Source: Planctomycetaceae bacterium (GTDB lineage: Bacteria > Planctomycetota > Planctomycetia > Planctomycetales > Planctomycetaceae). From it: a stretch of DNA of 64,000 nucleotides. Location of the stretch: the NCBI GenBank assembly GCA_021732785.1, contig JAKFUG010000011.1, positions 27,455 through 91,454 of the forward strand, read 5' to 3'. How positions within the stretch are numbered: position 1 is the first letter of the stretch; the number at the start of each line of letters is the position of its first letter. Made by a program: the position numbers and the translations under genes. The notes below the pieces were generated by a model, which ran no database searches, was not told where the DNA came from, and was given only the letters and a program-made list of their open reading frames with translations. Below, piece after piece: positions 1-7,040 of this stretch.

Positions 1-1
1 T

Positions 2-145
2 CGCACCTTTGCCATCATCACGCTGTTGGCCAACGTCGCTGTCCACTTCGTGGAATACACGGCCCTCTTCCGGAATGGCGAACTCGTTGAAGGCGTGATG
101 ACCGAGGTTCGCCGCATCCGGCAGGAAAAGGGACTGGCGGTGTGA
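2..145 (+). CDS. C-terminal end of an unidentified protein (cut by window edge)
   Basis: The frame is open from base 2 to a TGA at 143-145 and encodes the last 47 residues of a protein that begins outside the window. The visible part has a short hydrophobic stretch (AIITLLANVAVHFVEYTAL) followed by a charged tail ending RRIRQEKGLAV. I do not recognise the family from this fragment. It lies upstream of, and on the same strand as, the hydrolase gene at 263, with about 117 bases between them. Confidence 0.5.
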   Translation, partial: RTFAIITLLANVAVHFVEYTALFRNGELVEGVMTEVRRIRQEKGLAV

Positions 146-190
146 GGAGTCGTTGTCAGTTGCGAGTTGTCGGTTGTCAGTGGTGAAGAG
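146..190. repeat. Short tandem-like repeats in the intergenic gap
   Basis: The spacer after the first gene contains near-copies of the words GTTGTCAGT and GAGTTGTCGG in succession. It looks like the degenerate remains of a dispersed repeat rather than a regulatory site. No promoter is obvious. Confidence 0.35.
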
Positions 191-262
191 GCACTGGCAT
201 GATTTTGCAATTACATTCCCTGATTTCTCATTGCCCATCTCCTACCTCAGTGACGGCACTCC

Positions 263-1366
263 ATGTCGACCGACGTTTCCGAATTCACCTTGCAGTTTCC
301 GGAGACACTGTCCGTCTTTGAGCAAGGCCGTGAGCGCGGCGTGCATCTCGGGATGCAATTGTGCGTACGACGACACGGGATCGTTCAGGCTGACGTCGCG
401 CTGGGTGAAGCTGCCCCCGGTGTGCCGCTGCGAACGGATCACCGCCTGTCGTGGCTGTCGGCGGGAAAGCCGCTGACGGTCGTCGCATGGGCCCGCTTAT
501 GGCAACGGGGGGCGATCGGTCTCGATGACGCCGTCGCTGCGGTGATCCCCGAGTTCGGCAATCGGGGCAAAGAGGCGATCACGTGGCGGCATGTGCTCAC
601 GCACACCGCGGGGTTGCGAAATGTCGAAACCGGTTGGCCGGACATTTCGTGGAGCGAAACGATTCAACGGCTGTGCGCGGCCGCGCTGGATGATGGTGCC
701 GTAGTTGCTATCACGCCAGGGTATCACACGGCATCGACGTGGTTCCTGTTGGGGGAGGCGTTGCAACGCATCACAGGCCGGGATTACGCCGCGGTGATGC
801 AGTCCGAAATTTTCGAGCCGCTTGGAATGACGAGCACGGTTGCCGCTGTGCCGGAGTCCAGTGGAACGGAACTCGATGTCCCATTGTATGAGCGTCAGCA
901 AGGCGGACTCGTCGATCTCGGCTGGCACCTTCCGCCACGGTTGTCACGACCGTCACCGGGGAGCAGTTTGCGCGGACCGATCCGCGAACTGGCGATGTTT
1001 TACGAAGACCTGCGACAGCGCGTCGGTAAGCTGCTCGATCCGCCGAGCGTGGCCGCTCTTACGGCCCGGCATCGCGTGGGGAATGATGATCTCACACTCG
1101 CGCACGTCGTCGATTTCGGCCTTGGATTCATCATCGATTCCAACCGCTACGGAGTGGCGACCGTTCCGTATGGTTATGGTCGATTCTGTTCGGTGCGCAC
1201 GTTTGGACATGGCGGGGCGCAGTGTTCGCAGGGATATTGCGATCCCGAAGCCGGACTGGTGGTGGCGTATGCCTTCAATGGTCGACCCGGTGAGGGGCAA
1301 CATCAACGCCGCGCACGGGCGCTGAATGAGGCGATCTATCGGGATTTGGGTTTGGGGGCACGGTGA
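263..1366 (+). CDS. Serine hydrolase, beta-lactamase / class C esterase family
   Basis: A 367-residue protein with the penicillin-binding/beta-lactamase fold motifs in order: SxxK as SAGK at residues 66-69 (nucleophile Ser66, base Lys69), HTAG near 114, a YHT triad at Tyr154 in the place of the usual YxN, and a C-terminal HGG near residue 315. No signal peptide is visible, so it is probably cytoplasmic. Families of this type hydrolyse esters, beta-lactams or D-amino-acid peptides; the substrate cannot be read from sequence. The start is the ATG at 263; the next gene is convergent on the other strand. Confidence 0.85.
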   Translation: MSTDVSEFTLQFPETLSVFEQGRERGVHLGMQLCVRRHGIVQADVALGEAAPGVPLRTDHRLSWLSAGKPLTVVAWARLWQRGAIGLDDAVAAVIPEFGNRGKEAITWRHVLTHTAGLRNVETGWPDISWSETIQRLCAAALDDGAVVAITPGYHTASTWFLLGEALQRITGRDYAAVMQSEIFEPLGMTSTVAAVPESSGTELDVPLYERQQGGLVDLGWHLPPRLSRPSPGSSLRGPIRELAMFYEDLRQRVGKLLDPPSVAALTARHRVGNDDLTLAHVVDFGLGFIIDSNRYGVATVPYGYGRFCSVRTFGHGGAQCSQGYCDPEAGLVVAYAFNGRPGEGQHQRRARALNEAIYRDLGLGAR

Positions 1367-1403
1367 AGCGTTCGCCGCGGGGCGCGAAACCGCAAGCGGA
1401 AGA

Positions 1404-1748
1404 TTAGGTGAGATTCGTGGTCGCGAAACGGTCGAACCCGAATTCTTCCAGCCGTTGGCGTAACATTTCCGATCGTTCTTCCTCGGTGAGCCCGTGCATC
1501 ACGCCGAGGAGCACGCACCCCATGACAATGCTGGAAACCTGCACCACGCTGAGGGGTAGCCGGTCGGGGCGCAGGTCGGCGTAGATTTCTCGCGCCGTGC
1601 AATACTCGCCGAACTTTCGGCCTTGATACAGGAGCGCGACGCCGCAGAAATCGGGACTCCATTCGTAGTCGAACGGGCCGTACTGAACCTGGCGGTGCGT
1701 CACCCAGAATCGTGTGCCGTCCAAGTGGATGGAATGTGCGGCGGCCAC
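1404..1748 (-). CDS. Conserved hypothetical protein, about 114 residues
   Basis: I place the start at a GTG whose first base is 1748, because GGAG lies nine bases upstream. The frame stays open to 1943, but that extension translates a palindromic repeat and looks non-coding. The protein runs from VAAAHSIHLDG through an aromatic-rich beta-like region (WVTHRQVQYGPFDYEW) to a hydrophobic segment (VSSIVMGCVLLGVMHGL) and an acidic/basic tail. No family is recognised. It is convergent with the serine hydrolase. Confidence 0.55.
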   Translation of the reverse strand: MAAAHSIHLDGTRFWVTHRQVQYGPFDYEWSPDFCGVALLYQGRKFGEYCTAREIYADLRPDRLPLSVVQVSSIVMGCVLLGVMHGLTEEERSEMLRQRLEEFGFDRFATTNLT

Positions 1749-1860
1749 GATCGAATTCTCCGGGGACGACTCCTCACTGGCATTCGACCCGTTGCCGAAT
1801 GCAGACGGATTGTGCCCGCGTCGTCCGAACGGAGCAAGACCGGTTCGTTCCCCCGCCGGT

Positions 1861-1920
1861 GGCCCCGACCTTTGGGTGTAAGAATTAGCGAAAATCATAG
1901 GTCGGGGCCCCCGCCCCGAC
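1861..1920. repeat. GTCGGGGCCCC palindromic repeat, copy 1 (one arm partial)
   Basis: One complete palindromic unit GTCGGGGCCCCCGCCCCGAC lies at 1901-1920, with a partial inverted partner GGCCCCGACC at 1861-1870. The same unit recurs at 4418, 6897, 34461, 46390 and 57764, usually as an inverted pair 30-40 bases apart. It resembles bacterial REP/BIME elements. Confidence 0.8.
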
Positions 1921-2033
1921 GCCTTTGAATTGAAGTTAACCACGATCGGGTCGTGAATCGTGTCTTATGAAAATTGACGGATACCGACTCGGCGCTCTAT
2001 TTTTAGTCGGGAAGCCATTCGATTGGATTTATC

Positions 2034-2561
2034 GTGTTCACAGCTCAATCCCTGCCCCATCCACCGTGCTTGTCTGATGCGGACAACCACACATCGACGA
2101 AAACATCGCCGCCGTGGGGATCACTGGCGATTATCGCCGCGATGGTGATCGGCGGACTGGCTTTGGAAACGGAGGACGGTCGAGGTGTTCACCTGCGAGG
2201 AATCCCGGCGGCGGTCCTGCCGGAAGTTTGCTGGAGCAAGCGTTGGTTAGGATGGTCGTGCCCATTATGCGGCGCGACGCGCAGCGTGATTTATCTCGTG
2301 CGGGGCCGCTGGGTGGACTCATGGTCGATGCAACCCGCGGGCAGTCTGGTCTTGCTGGCAGCCGTCATTTCCGCAGGAATCGCCTGGATGGCATATCTCC
2401 GTGGTGAACATCGGCGCTGGACAACCTCCCTGCTGACGCAAGCGTTGTGGCTGGGATTATTTATTTTTCTGGTCATCCGACATGCAGCGATTTCGGCAGG
2501 ATGGATGGAAACGCTGCCAAATCCGCCTCGAACTCATGCTTCTGCCCTGTCTGTCCGATAA
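2034..2561 (+). CDS. DUF2752 family membrane protein
   Basis: A 175-residue protein with the DUF2752 signature CPLCGATRSVIYLVRGRW around residues 75-93 (family form CPxCGxTRa...l.G), preceded by a membrane segment near residues 30-45 and followed by two more hydrophobic segments. The CxxC pair suggests metal or redox chemistry, but the family has no assigned function. The first 25 residues are polar and may belong to an overlong start. It stands alone, about 250 bases before the acidic-protein gene. Confidence 0.75.
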   Translation: MFTAQSLPHPPCLSDADNHTSTKTSPPWGSLAIIAAMVIGGLALETEDGRGVHLRGIPAAVLPEVCWSKRWLGWSCPLCGATRSVIYLVRGRWVDSWSMQPAGSLVLLAAVISAGIAWMAYLRGEHRRWTTSLLTQALWLGLFIFLVIRHAAISAGWMETLPNPPRTHASALSVR

Positions 2562-2639
2562 ATCGCACGCCGCGACTCACCCTCCGGATGTGAGAATTTG
2601 GGAATGGTTTGCCGCGCCTGCTTGACAAGGTGGAAAAAC

Positions 2640-2667
2640 TTGACTATCCCATGTGCCGTTCTATAGT
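2640..2667 (+). promoter_or_regulatory. Sigma70-like promoter upstream of the acidic protein gene
   Basis: TTGACT at 2640-2645 and TATAGT at 2662-2667 are separated by 16 bases, each five of six to consensus. A second -35-like TTGACA lies at 2622-2627. The gene start is about 148 bases downstream of the -10 box, leaving a long leader. Confidence 0.6.
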
Positions 2668-2814
2668 TACGGTCACCTGCCCGGCAAACGAGTCAGCAAC
2701 CCGCTGAAGTCCTCTCCACACGAGTTGTGGTCCGGTCGTTTTCGAGTGCCGAGTGTAGGTGCAGCCGTAGAGTGTCACCCGCCCGTTACCAGGTTGAGAT
2801 CGAGGTTTTTTTCC

Positions 2815-3126
2815 ATGACAACTGTGTTGCTCGACGAAGAACGCTTCGCCGGCTGGTTGCCTGAATCCCTGCAAACGGGCTGGGCACCGACGCCTCGTCT
2901 GGCCGCCGATGACGAAGACGAAGACATGGCCGACGAAGATGACGAAGCGGAAGGCTTCGAGGAAGAAGAGTTCGAAGACGAAGAAGACGTCGACGAAATT
3001 GAAGATCTCGACGGCGACGATCTCGACGAATTCGACGATGACGAATTCGAGGACGAGTTCGACGACGATGACGATCTCGATGAAGACGACGACGATCTCG
3101 ACGAAGACGACGACGAAGACTATTAG
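2815..3126 (+). CDS. Small extremely acidic protein
   Basis: I choose the ATG at 2815 because GAGG sits nine bases upstream. The product is 103 residues. The first ~30 are ordinary (MTTVLLDEERFAGWLPESLQ...); from about residue 31 onward it is almost entirely Asp and Glu, with scattered Phe, Leu and Ile. The tail is probably disordered and strongly anionic, as in proteins that bind basic partners or cations, but no family function is known to me. The repetitive GAC/GAA codons create long spurious open frames on both strands here. Confidence 0.75.
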   Translation: MTTVLLDEERFAGWLPESLQTGWAPTPRLAADDEDEDMADEDDEAEGFEEEEFEDEEDVDEIEDLDGDDLDEFDDDEFEDEFDDDDDLDEDDDDLDEDDDEDY

Positions 3127-3274
3127 TCGTCGCGAGTTGCAATTCGCCGGAATCGAGTATGATGGCCTCGGGCCGTCATCGTCTCGGTGATGAGGGGCAT
3201 TTTCAGGCCTGTCGTGCTTTGGCCGACAGGCTTTTCCATTCCGTTGAGTCGGTTCGACAGCGAATCGCGGGGAA

Positions 3275-4117
3275 GTGAGCGGCGACATGCAGGGGATCTG
3301 GGAACAAGTCCAAGCCGCCGTTGACTCGATTCGGGGGAAATGGCTGGGCACGCCGGCCGCGGGATTGATTCTGGGGACCGGCCTCGGCGGACTCGCGGAA
3401 CAGATCGACCAGCAGGCGACCATTCCCTATGGCGAGATCCCCGGCTTCCCGGCGTCGACGGCACCGGGACACGCGGGGCGACTGGTCTGCGGAACATTGC
3501 GGGGCGTGCCGATCGTGGCGATGGAAGGCCGCTTCCATTACTACGAGGGTTATTCGCTCGAACAAGTCACTTTCCCTGTCCGCGTGATGAAAGCGCTCGG
3601 GGCGAAGCTCCTGATCGCCACCAACGCCGCGGGGGGAATCAATCCGCAACTGGACCTGGGCGGTCTGGTGTTGATCGAGGATCACATCAACCTGCTGCCG
3701 GACAATCCGCTGCGGGGTGTGAATGACGACCGGCTCGGACCGCGGTGGCCCGATTTGTGCGCCCCGTACACGCGCACGCTGATCGATTTGACCCGCGAAA
3801 AAGCGCTGGCGCTCGGTATTCCGGTGCAAAAAGGCGTGTTCGTCGCGGTGGCGGGGCCGAATCTCGAAACCCGGGCTGAATACCGCATGCTGAAGGCGAT
3901 GGGGGCCGACGTCGTCGGGATGTCGACAGTTCCGGAAGTCCTGGTCGCCGTGCATGCCGGTCTGGAAGTGCTGGCGTTCTCCGTCGTGACGGACCTCTGC
4001 CTGCCGGATCACCTGGAACCGGTGGAAGTCCCGAAGATTCTCGCCAATGCCGCGATCGGCGGAGAAAAACTCGCCCGCCTCATTCCCGAGGTGCTGCAAC
4101 AATGGTCATCACGCTGA
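3275..4117 (+). CDS. punA: Purine nucleoside phosphorylase, trimeric (PunA/PNP) type
   Basis: About 280 residues, matching class I trimeric PNP in length. Recognisable motifs are the phosphate-site segments HAGRL and [20 protein letters not shown], and [19 protein letters not shown] followed by VGMSTVPEV. It cleaves purine ribonucleosides with phosphate in salvage. The residue that aligns with the base-recognising Asn of human PNP (Asn243) appears to be Asp (SVVTDLC), so base preference may differ. The start is GTG at 3275; an ATG at 3287 is an alternative. It overlaps the next gene by 16 bases. Confidence 0.88.
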   Translation: MSGDMQGIWEQVQAAVDSIRGKWLGTPAAGLILGTGLGGLAEQIDQQATIPYGEIPGFPASTAPGHAGRLVCGTLRGVPIVAMEGRFHYYEGYSLEQVTFPVRVMKALGAKLLIATNAAGGINPQLDLGGLVLIEDHINLLPDNPLRGVNDDRLGPRWPDLCAPYTRTLIDLTREKALALGIPVQKGVFVAVAGPNLETRAEYRMLKAMGADVVGMSTVPEVLVAVHAGLEVLAFSVVTDLCLPDHLEPVEVPKILANAAIGGEKLARLIPEVLQQWSSR

Positions 4118-4371
4118 GAAATTCCGGCCGCGTGCTCGCGCTTCTCGCCGCCTTCACCATGAGTGGGTGCCAGCCGGAACGCGTTACCAAAGCCAACTTC
4201 GATCGCATCCAAGAGGGGATGAAGTTGTCGGAAGTGGAAGCCATTCTGGGCAAGCCCGCCACGTCCTACCAGGGGGTGGTCTCGTGGACCACGAATCACG
4301 AGCGCACGGTGATTTCGATCACGCTCGATGATCGCGGCTGTGTTTCCGAAAAGAACGCCGACGGCTTATAA
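4102..4371 (+). CDS. Small lipoprotein with SmpA/BamE-like domain
   Basis: An 89-residue protein with a lipoprotein-type signal ending at Cys23 (TMSGC). The region [20 protein letters not shown] has the pattern of the SmpA/OmlA (BamE) fold, in which an 'I..Gm...evv.ilG.P' segment is typical. It would be anchored in the membrane facing the periplasm. It overlaps the end of the purine phosphorylase gene by 16 bases, implying translational coupling, but the two products have no evident functional link. Confidence 0.65.
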   Translation: MVITLRNSGRVLALLAAFTMSGCQPERVTKANFDRIQEGMKLSEVEAILGKPATSYQGVVSWTTNHERTVISITLDDRGCVSEKNADGL

Positions 4372-4417
4372 GTCACGAAATGGTAGCCCGGTAGTGAGTC
4401 AATTTGAATTTAAGAAT

Positions 4418-4488
4418 GTCGGGGCGGGGGCCCCGACCTTTGATTTCCAGTTGATTTCAAATCCATAGGTCGGGGCCCCTGCCCCGAC
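4418..4488. repeat. GTCGGGGCCCC repeat pair, copy 2
   Basis: Two palindromic units at 4418-4437 and 4469-4488 face each other across 31 bases. The pair lies between convergent genes, where it could fold into a long hairpin and act as a bidirectional terminator. Confidence 0.85.
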
Positions 4489-4583
4489 TCTTTAAACTGT
4501 CCCAATACCGGTGGCCCCGGAATGCAAAAGGACCGAAGCCGCGTTCGGCTTTGGTCCTTGGAGCTGCGGCCAGGCGAAGGGGG

Positions 4584-5897
4584 CTATTTCACCGTCGGCG
4601 CGGCATGCGCCGCTTCCAGCGGATTGGTGGAACCGGCGGGCACTCCCAGCGGTCCAAAGCCATCGACTTCGAGTTCGGGCAGAAACTTGCGCAACGTCTG
4701 CACGCCGCCTAAGGTACAACGTGTGCTCGAGAGTCGGAGTGTCTTTAACGACTTGCATTTGACGAGGTGACGCAGGCCGCTGTCGTCGATCCCTTCGCAG
4801 TTGGACGCATCAATCAACGCAATATTTTCGTGACCGACAAACGCCATGAAGGCCTGACCCGTGAGCGATTTGCAGTTCCCGAGGTTGATTTCCTTCAGAT
4901 TTTTCAGCGGTTTAACCATCGGCACGAAATCCTGATCCCGCATCGACGCGATATTTCCCAGGCCCAGCCGTTCCAACTGTTGCATCGCCATGATGGCTTT
5001 CGCACCCAGAGGGCCCAGCGGGGTGTTGTCTAACGCCAGCCGCTTCATCGACTTCAGGCCTTTCGCCTTCACCAGCGGCCCGAATCCGGACCCGTTGACG
5101 GCGGTTCCCCCGAGTGCCAGACCTTCGAGGTTGTCGAGATCTTTTAACTTCACCAGTCCGCGATCGGTGATGCCCACATTTTGAACATGCAGGATTTTCA
5201 GGGACTTCAATTGTCCGATAATTTCCAGAGTGTCGTCTGTGATGTTGCTGGTGCTGATGTAGAGTTCTTCCAGGTGGGCATGGGTTGCCAATTGGGACCA
5301 GCCGCCGGGAGAGAGCCGCACGTTGTAGATCTCCAGATGCCTTAATTCCGATAGGGGATTGAGCGCGAGGATCGCCTGATCGGTCAACTCCGCGCCATCG
5401 AACTTCAGCGTCTCCAGACTCGTCAACGCCGCAATGGCCGCGGCACCGTTCTGATCGATCGGAGAGTTGCGAACGTCGAGTTGCTTCAGATTGGGGAGCT
5501 TCGCGAGATGGGCCAGTCCGCCGTTCGTCACTTTGCTGCCGTTGAGATTCACTTCTTCGACGACCGCGAGCCCTTCCCCGCCCTTCGACAGATTCAGCAG
5601 TGCCGTGTCATCTAATTCAAAAGGTTTGATCGCCTGGAAGCGAGCGACGATTTCTTCATCGGTCGGCGGCTTCGGCGGCGGCGGCGGAGTCGGCGGAGTG
5701 ACGACAACCGGCGCGGGGGGCGTCGGATTCTGGAGCGGAGCATCGGCCTTTTTGCCGCCCGTCATTTCCGTCCACGTCGGTAAGCCGCACCCGCTTAAAG
5801 GCAGAGCGCACAAAGTGACTGTGAGAAATTGCCAGAGGGCCATGGAGAAATTGAACGGTGGGGAAAACAAACGGGTGGGGGAGAAATGTCGGCTCAT
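4584..5897 (-). CDS. Leucine-rich-repeat lipoprotein
   Basis: A 437-residue protein with a lipobox at LSGC (about residue 37), a proline-rich linker at ~55-80, then roughly a dozen irregular leucine-rich repeats of the form 'L..L..L..L.L.(N/T)..I.D.GL..L' reaching the C-terminus. LRR lipoproteins of this kind are numerous in planctomycetes and are presumed to bind proteins at the cell surface; no partner can be named. An alternative start is Met19 at 5843, which would give a shorter signal peptide. Neither start has a strong ribosome-binding site. Confidence 0.8.
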   Translation of the reverse strand: MSRHFSPTRLFSPPFNFSMALWQFLTVTLCALPLSGCGLPTWTEMTGGKKADAPLQNPTPPAPVVVTPPTPPPPPKPPTDEEIVARFQAIKPFELDDTALLNLSKGGEGLAVVEEVNLNGSKVTNGGLAHLAKLPNLKQLDVRNSPIDQNGAAAIAALTSLETLKFDGAELTDQAILALNPLSELRHLEIYNVRLSPGGWSQLATHAHLEELYISTSNITDDTLEIIGQLKSLKILHVQNVGITDRGLVKLKDLDNLEGLALGGTAVNGSGFGPLVKAKGLKSMKRLALDNTPLGPLGAKAIMAMQQLERLGLGNIASMRDQDFVPMVKPLKNLKEINLGNCKSLTGQAFMAFVGHENIALIDASNCEGIDDSGLRHLVKCKSLKTLRLSSTRCTLGGVQTLRKFLPELEVDGFGPLGVPAGSTNPLEAAHAAPTVK

Positions 5898-6112
5898 CGA
5901 TTTCGCCTGGCTCGGGGAATGGACCGCAGAAAAAAGAGCAATCGCGAAGGCAATTCAGACAGATACGCTGTCAATCTAGCACTAATCTGAGCGGACGACA
6001 ATCGGTGAACAAAGGCTTCGAGATGACGGAAATGCAATGAGAGGTCAATCTGGATGTATGAGACCAAATCACACCAGAAGAATCCCGGAAATCCGTGACT
6101 TTGTCACATTTT

Positions 6113-6830
6113 TCACAATTTACCAGTGAAAAACCGTTCGTCATTGCGATCATCGGCCAGCACTGCGAGGCGTCCGCGCTGGATCAACGTGAACCACGCC
6201 TGAGCGCCGCCCACCGCGCCGACGATCAACAGGGGGTTCCAGCACCATTGTCGAGGCGGCTTCCCACAAGCTGCCGCACCGGCTCAAAAACCGTTTCGGT
6301 CAACACCGTGCTGGCATAACCCGCGTTGGCCAAACTGATCACGCGCATCAGAATCGCGACATTGGCCAGCACCATGCGACCGGTAAGCTGATACGTCCAC
6401 CAACCTGTCAGCGCGGTCGTGATAAACACCGCGACATGCTGCAATGCAATCACCGTTTGCCAGGCGTGTGTGTCGCACAGAAAACGAATCGTGCCCAAAC
6501 ACCACGGATAGCCCGGCGTGCGAAATCCCACGGGATTCACGCGCATGGCGAGATCCCCCGCAGCGACTTGTTTTACCCCAGCTTCCAATAGAGTCCCGCA
6601 TCACCGTCCAGCGGCGCGGGACCTGCCGCGTGCATGAGCACCAGCTTCCCGGCTTCCAGCAGCAACAACGCCAGTGCGCAAGCCGTTCCCCACGAAGACC
6701 AGGGGAAACCGGTTGCGGAACTGCACGAAATGGGCACTTCGGACTGCCTCCCGTAACGTCGCCAGATGCCGATGCGAAGACAGTCTCGCTGTCGCCCGTT
6801 TTGACGGGCTGATAGAATTACGCGATTCTA
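6113..6830 (-). pseudogene. Frameshifted remnant of a GT-C membrane glycosyltransferase
   Basis: Three adjacent minus-strand frames read as consecutive parts of one integral-membrane glycosyltransferase of the ArnT/PMT (GT39) kind. Frame one ends ...DGDAGLYWKLG then a stop near 6580. The next frame continues VAAGDLAMRVNPVGFRTPGYP and membrane helices down to about 6245. A third frame resumes at WNPLLIVGAVGGAQAWF and ends at a TGA at 6113-6115. At least two single-base shifts break it, and most of the usual ~500 residues are missing. The upstream limit is uncertain. Confidence 0.6.
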
Positions 6831-6896
6831 CCGGCCCCGCCTCCGTGCGAGAAGGGGCGGCGATGATTCGGTCGTGGTACTGATTGCAGTTGAAGA

Positions 6897-6968
6897 GTCG
6901 GGGCGGGGGCCCCGACCTATGTTGGCGCTCAAAAAGCAACTGTCATAGGACGGGGCCCCTGCCCCGTC
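6897..6968. repeat. GTCGGGGCCCC repeat pair, copy 3
   Basis: Units at 6897-6916 and 6949-6968 (the second diverged to GACGGGG...CCCCGTC with compensating changes in both arms) are inverted across 32 bases. The compensation keeps the palindrome intact, which suggests that structure rather than sequence is maintained. It lies just upstream of ileS. Confidence 0.85.
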
Positions 6969-7040
6969 TTGTCAAACTGGACCGCGATTAGCAATTTAAG
7001 ATCCCAATCACCCGCGGGTGAGTAATCCAAGAGCGAGTCG

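Noticed and set aside
2786..3190. Long open frames on both strands through the acidic-protein gene
   Set aside because: They arise from the repetitive GAC/GAA codons; the Arg- and Lys/Thr-rich products have no natural composition or start signals.
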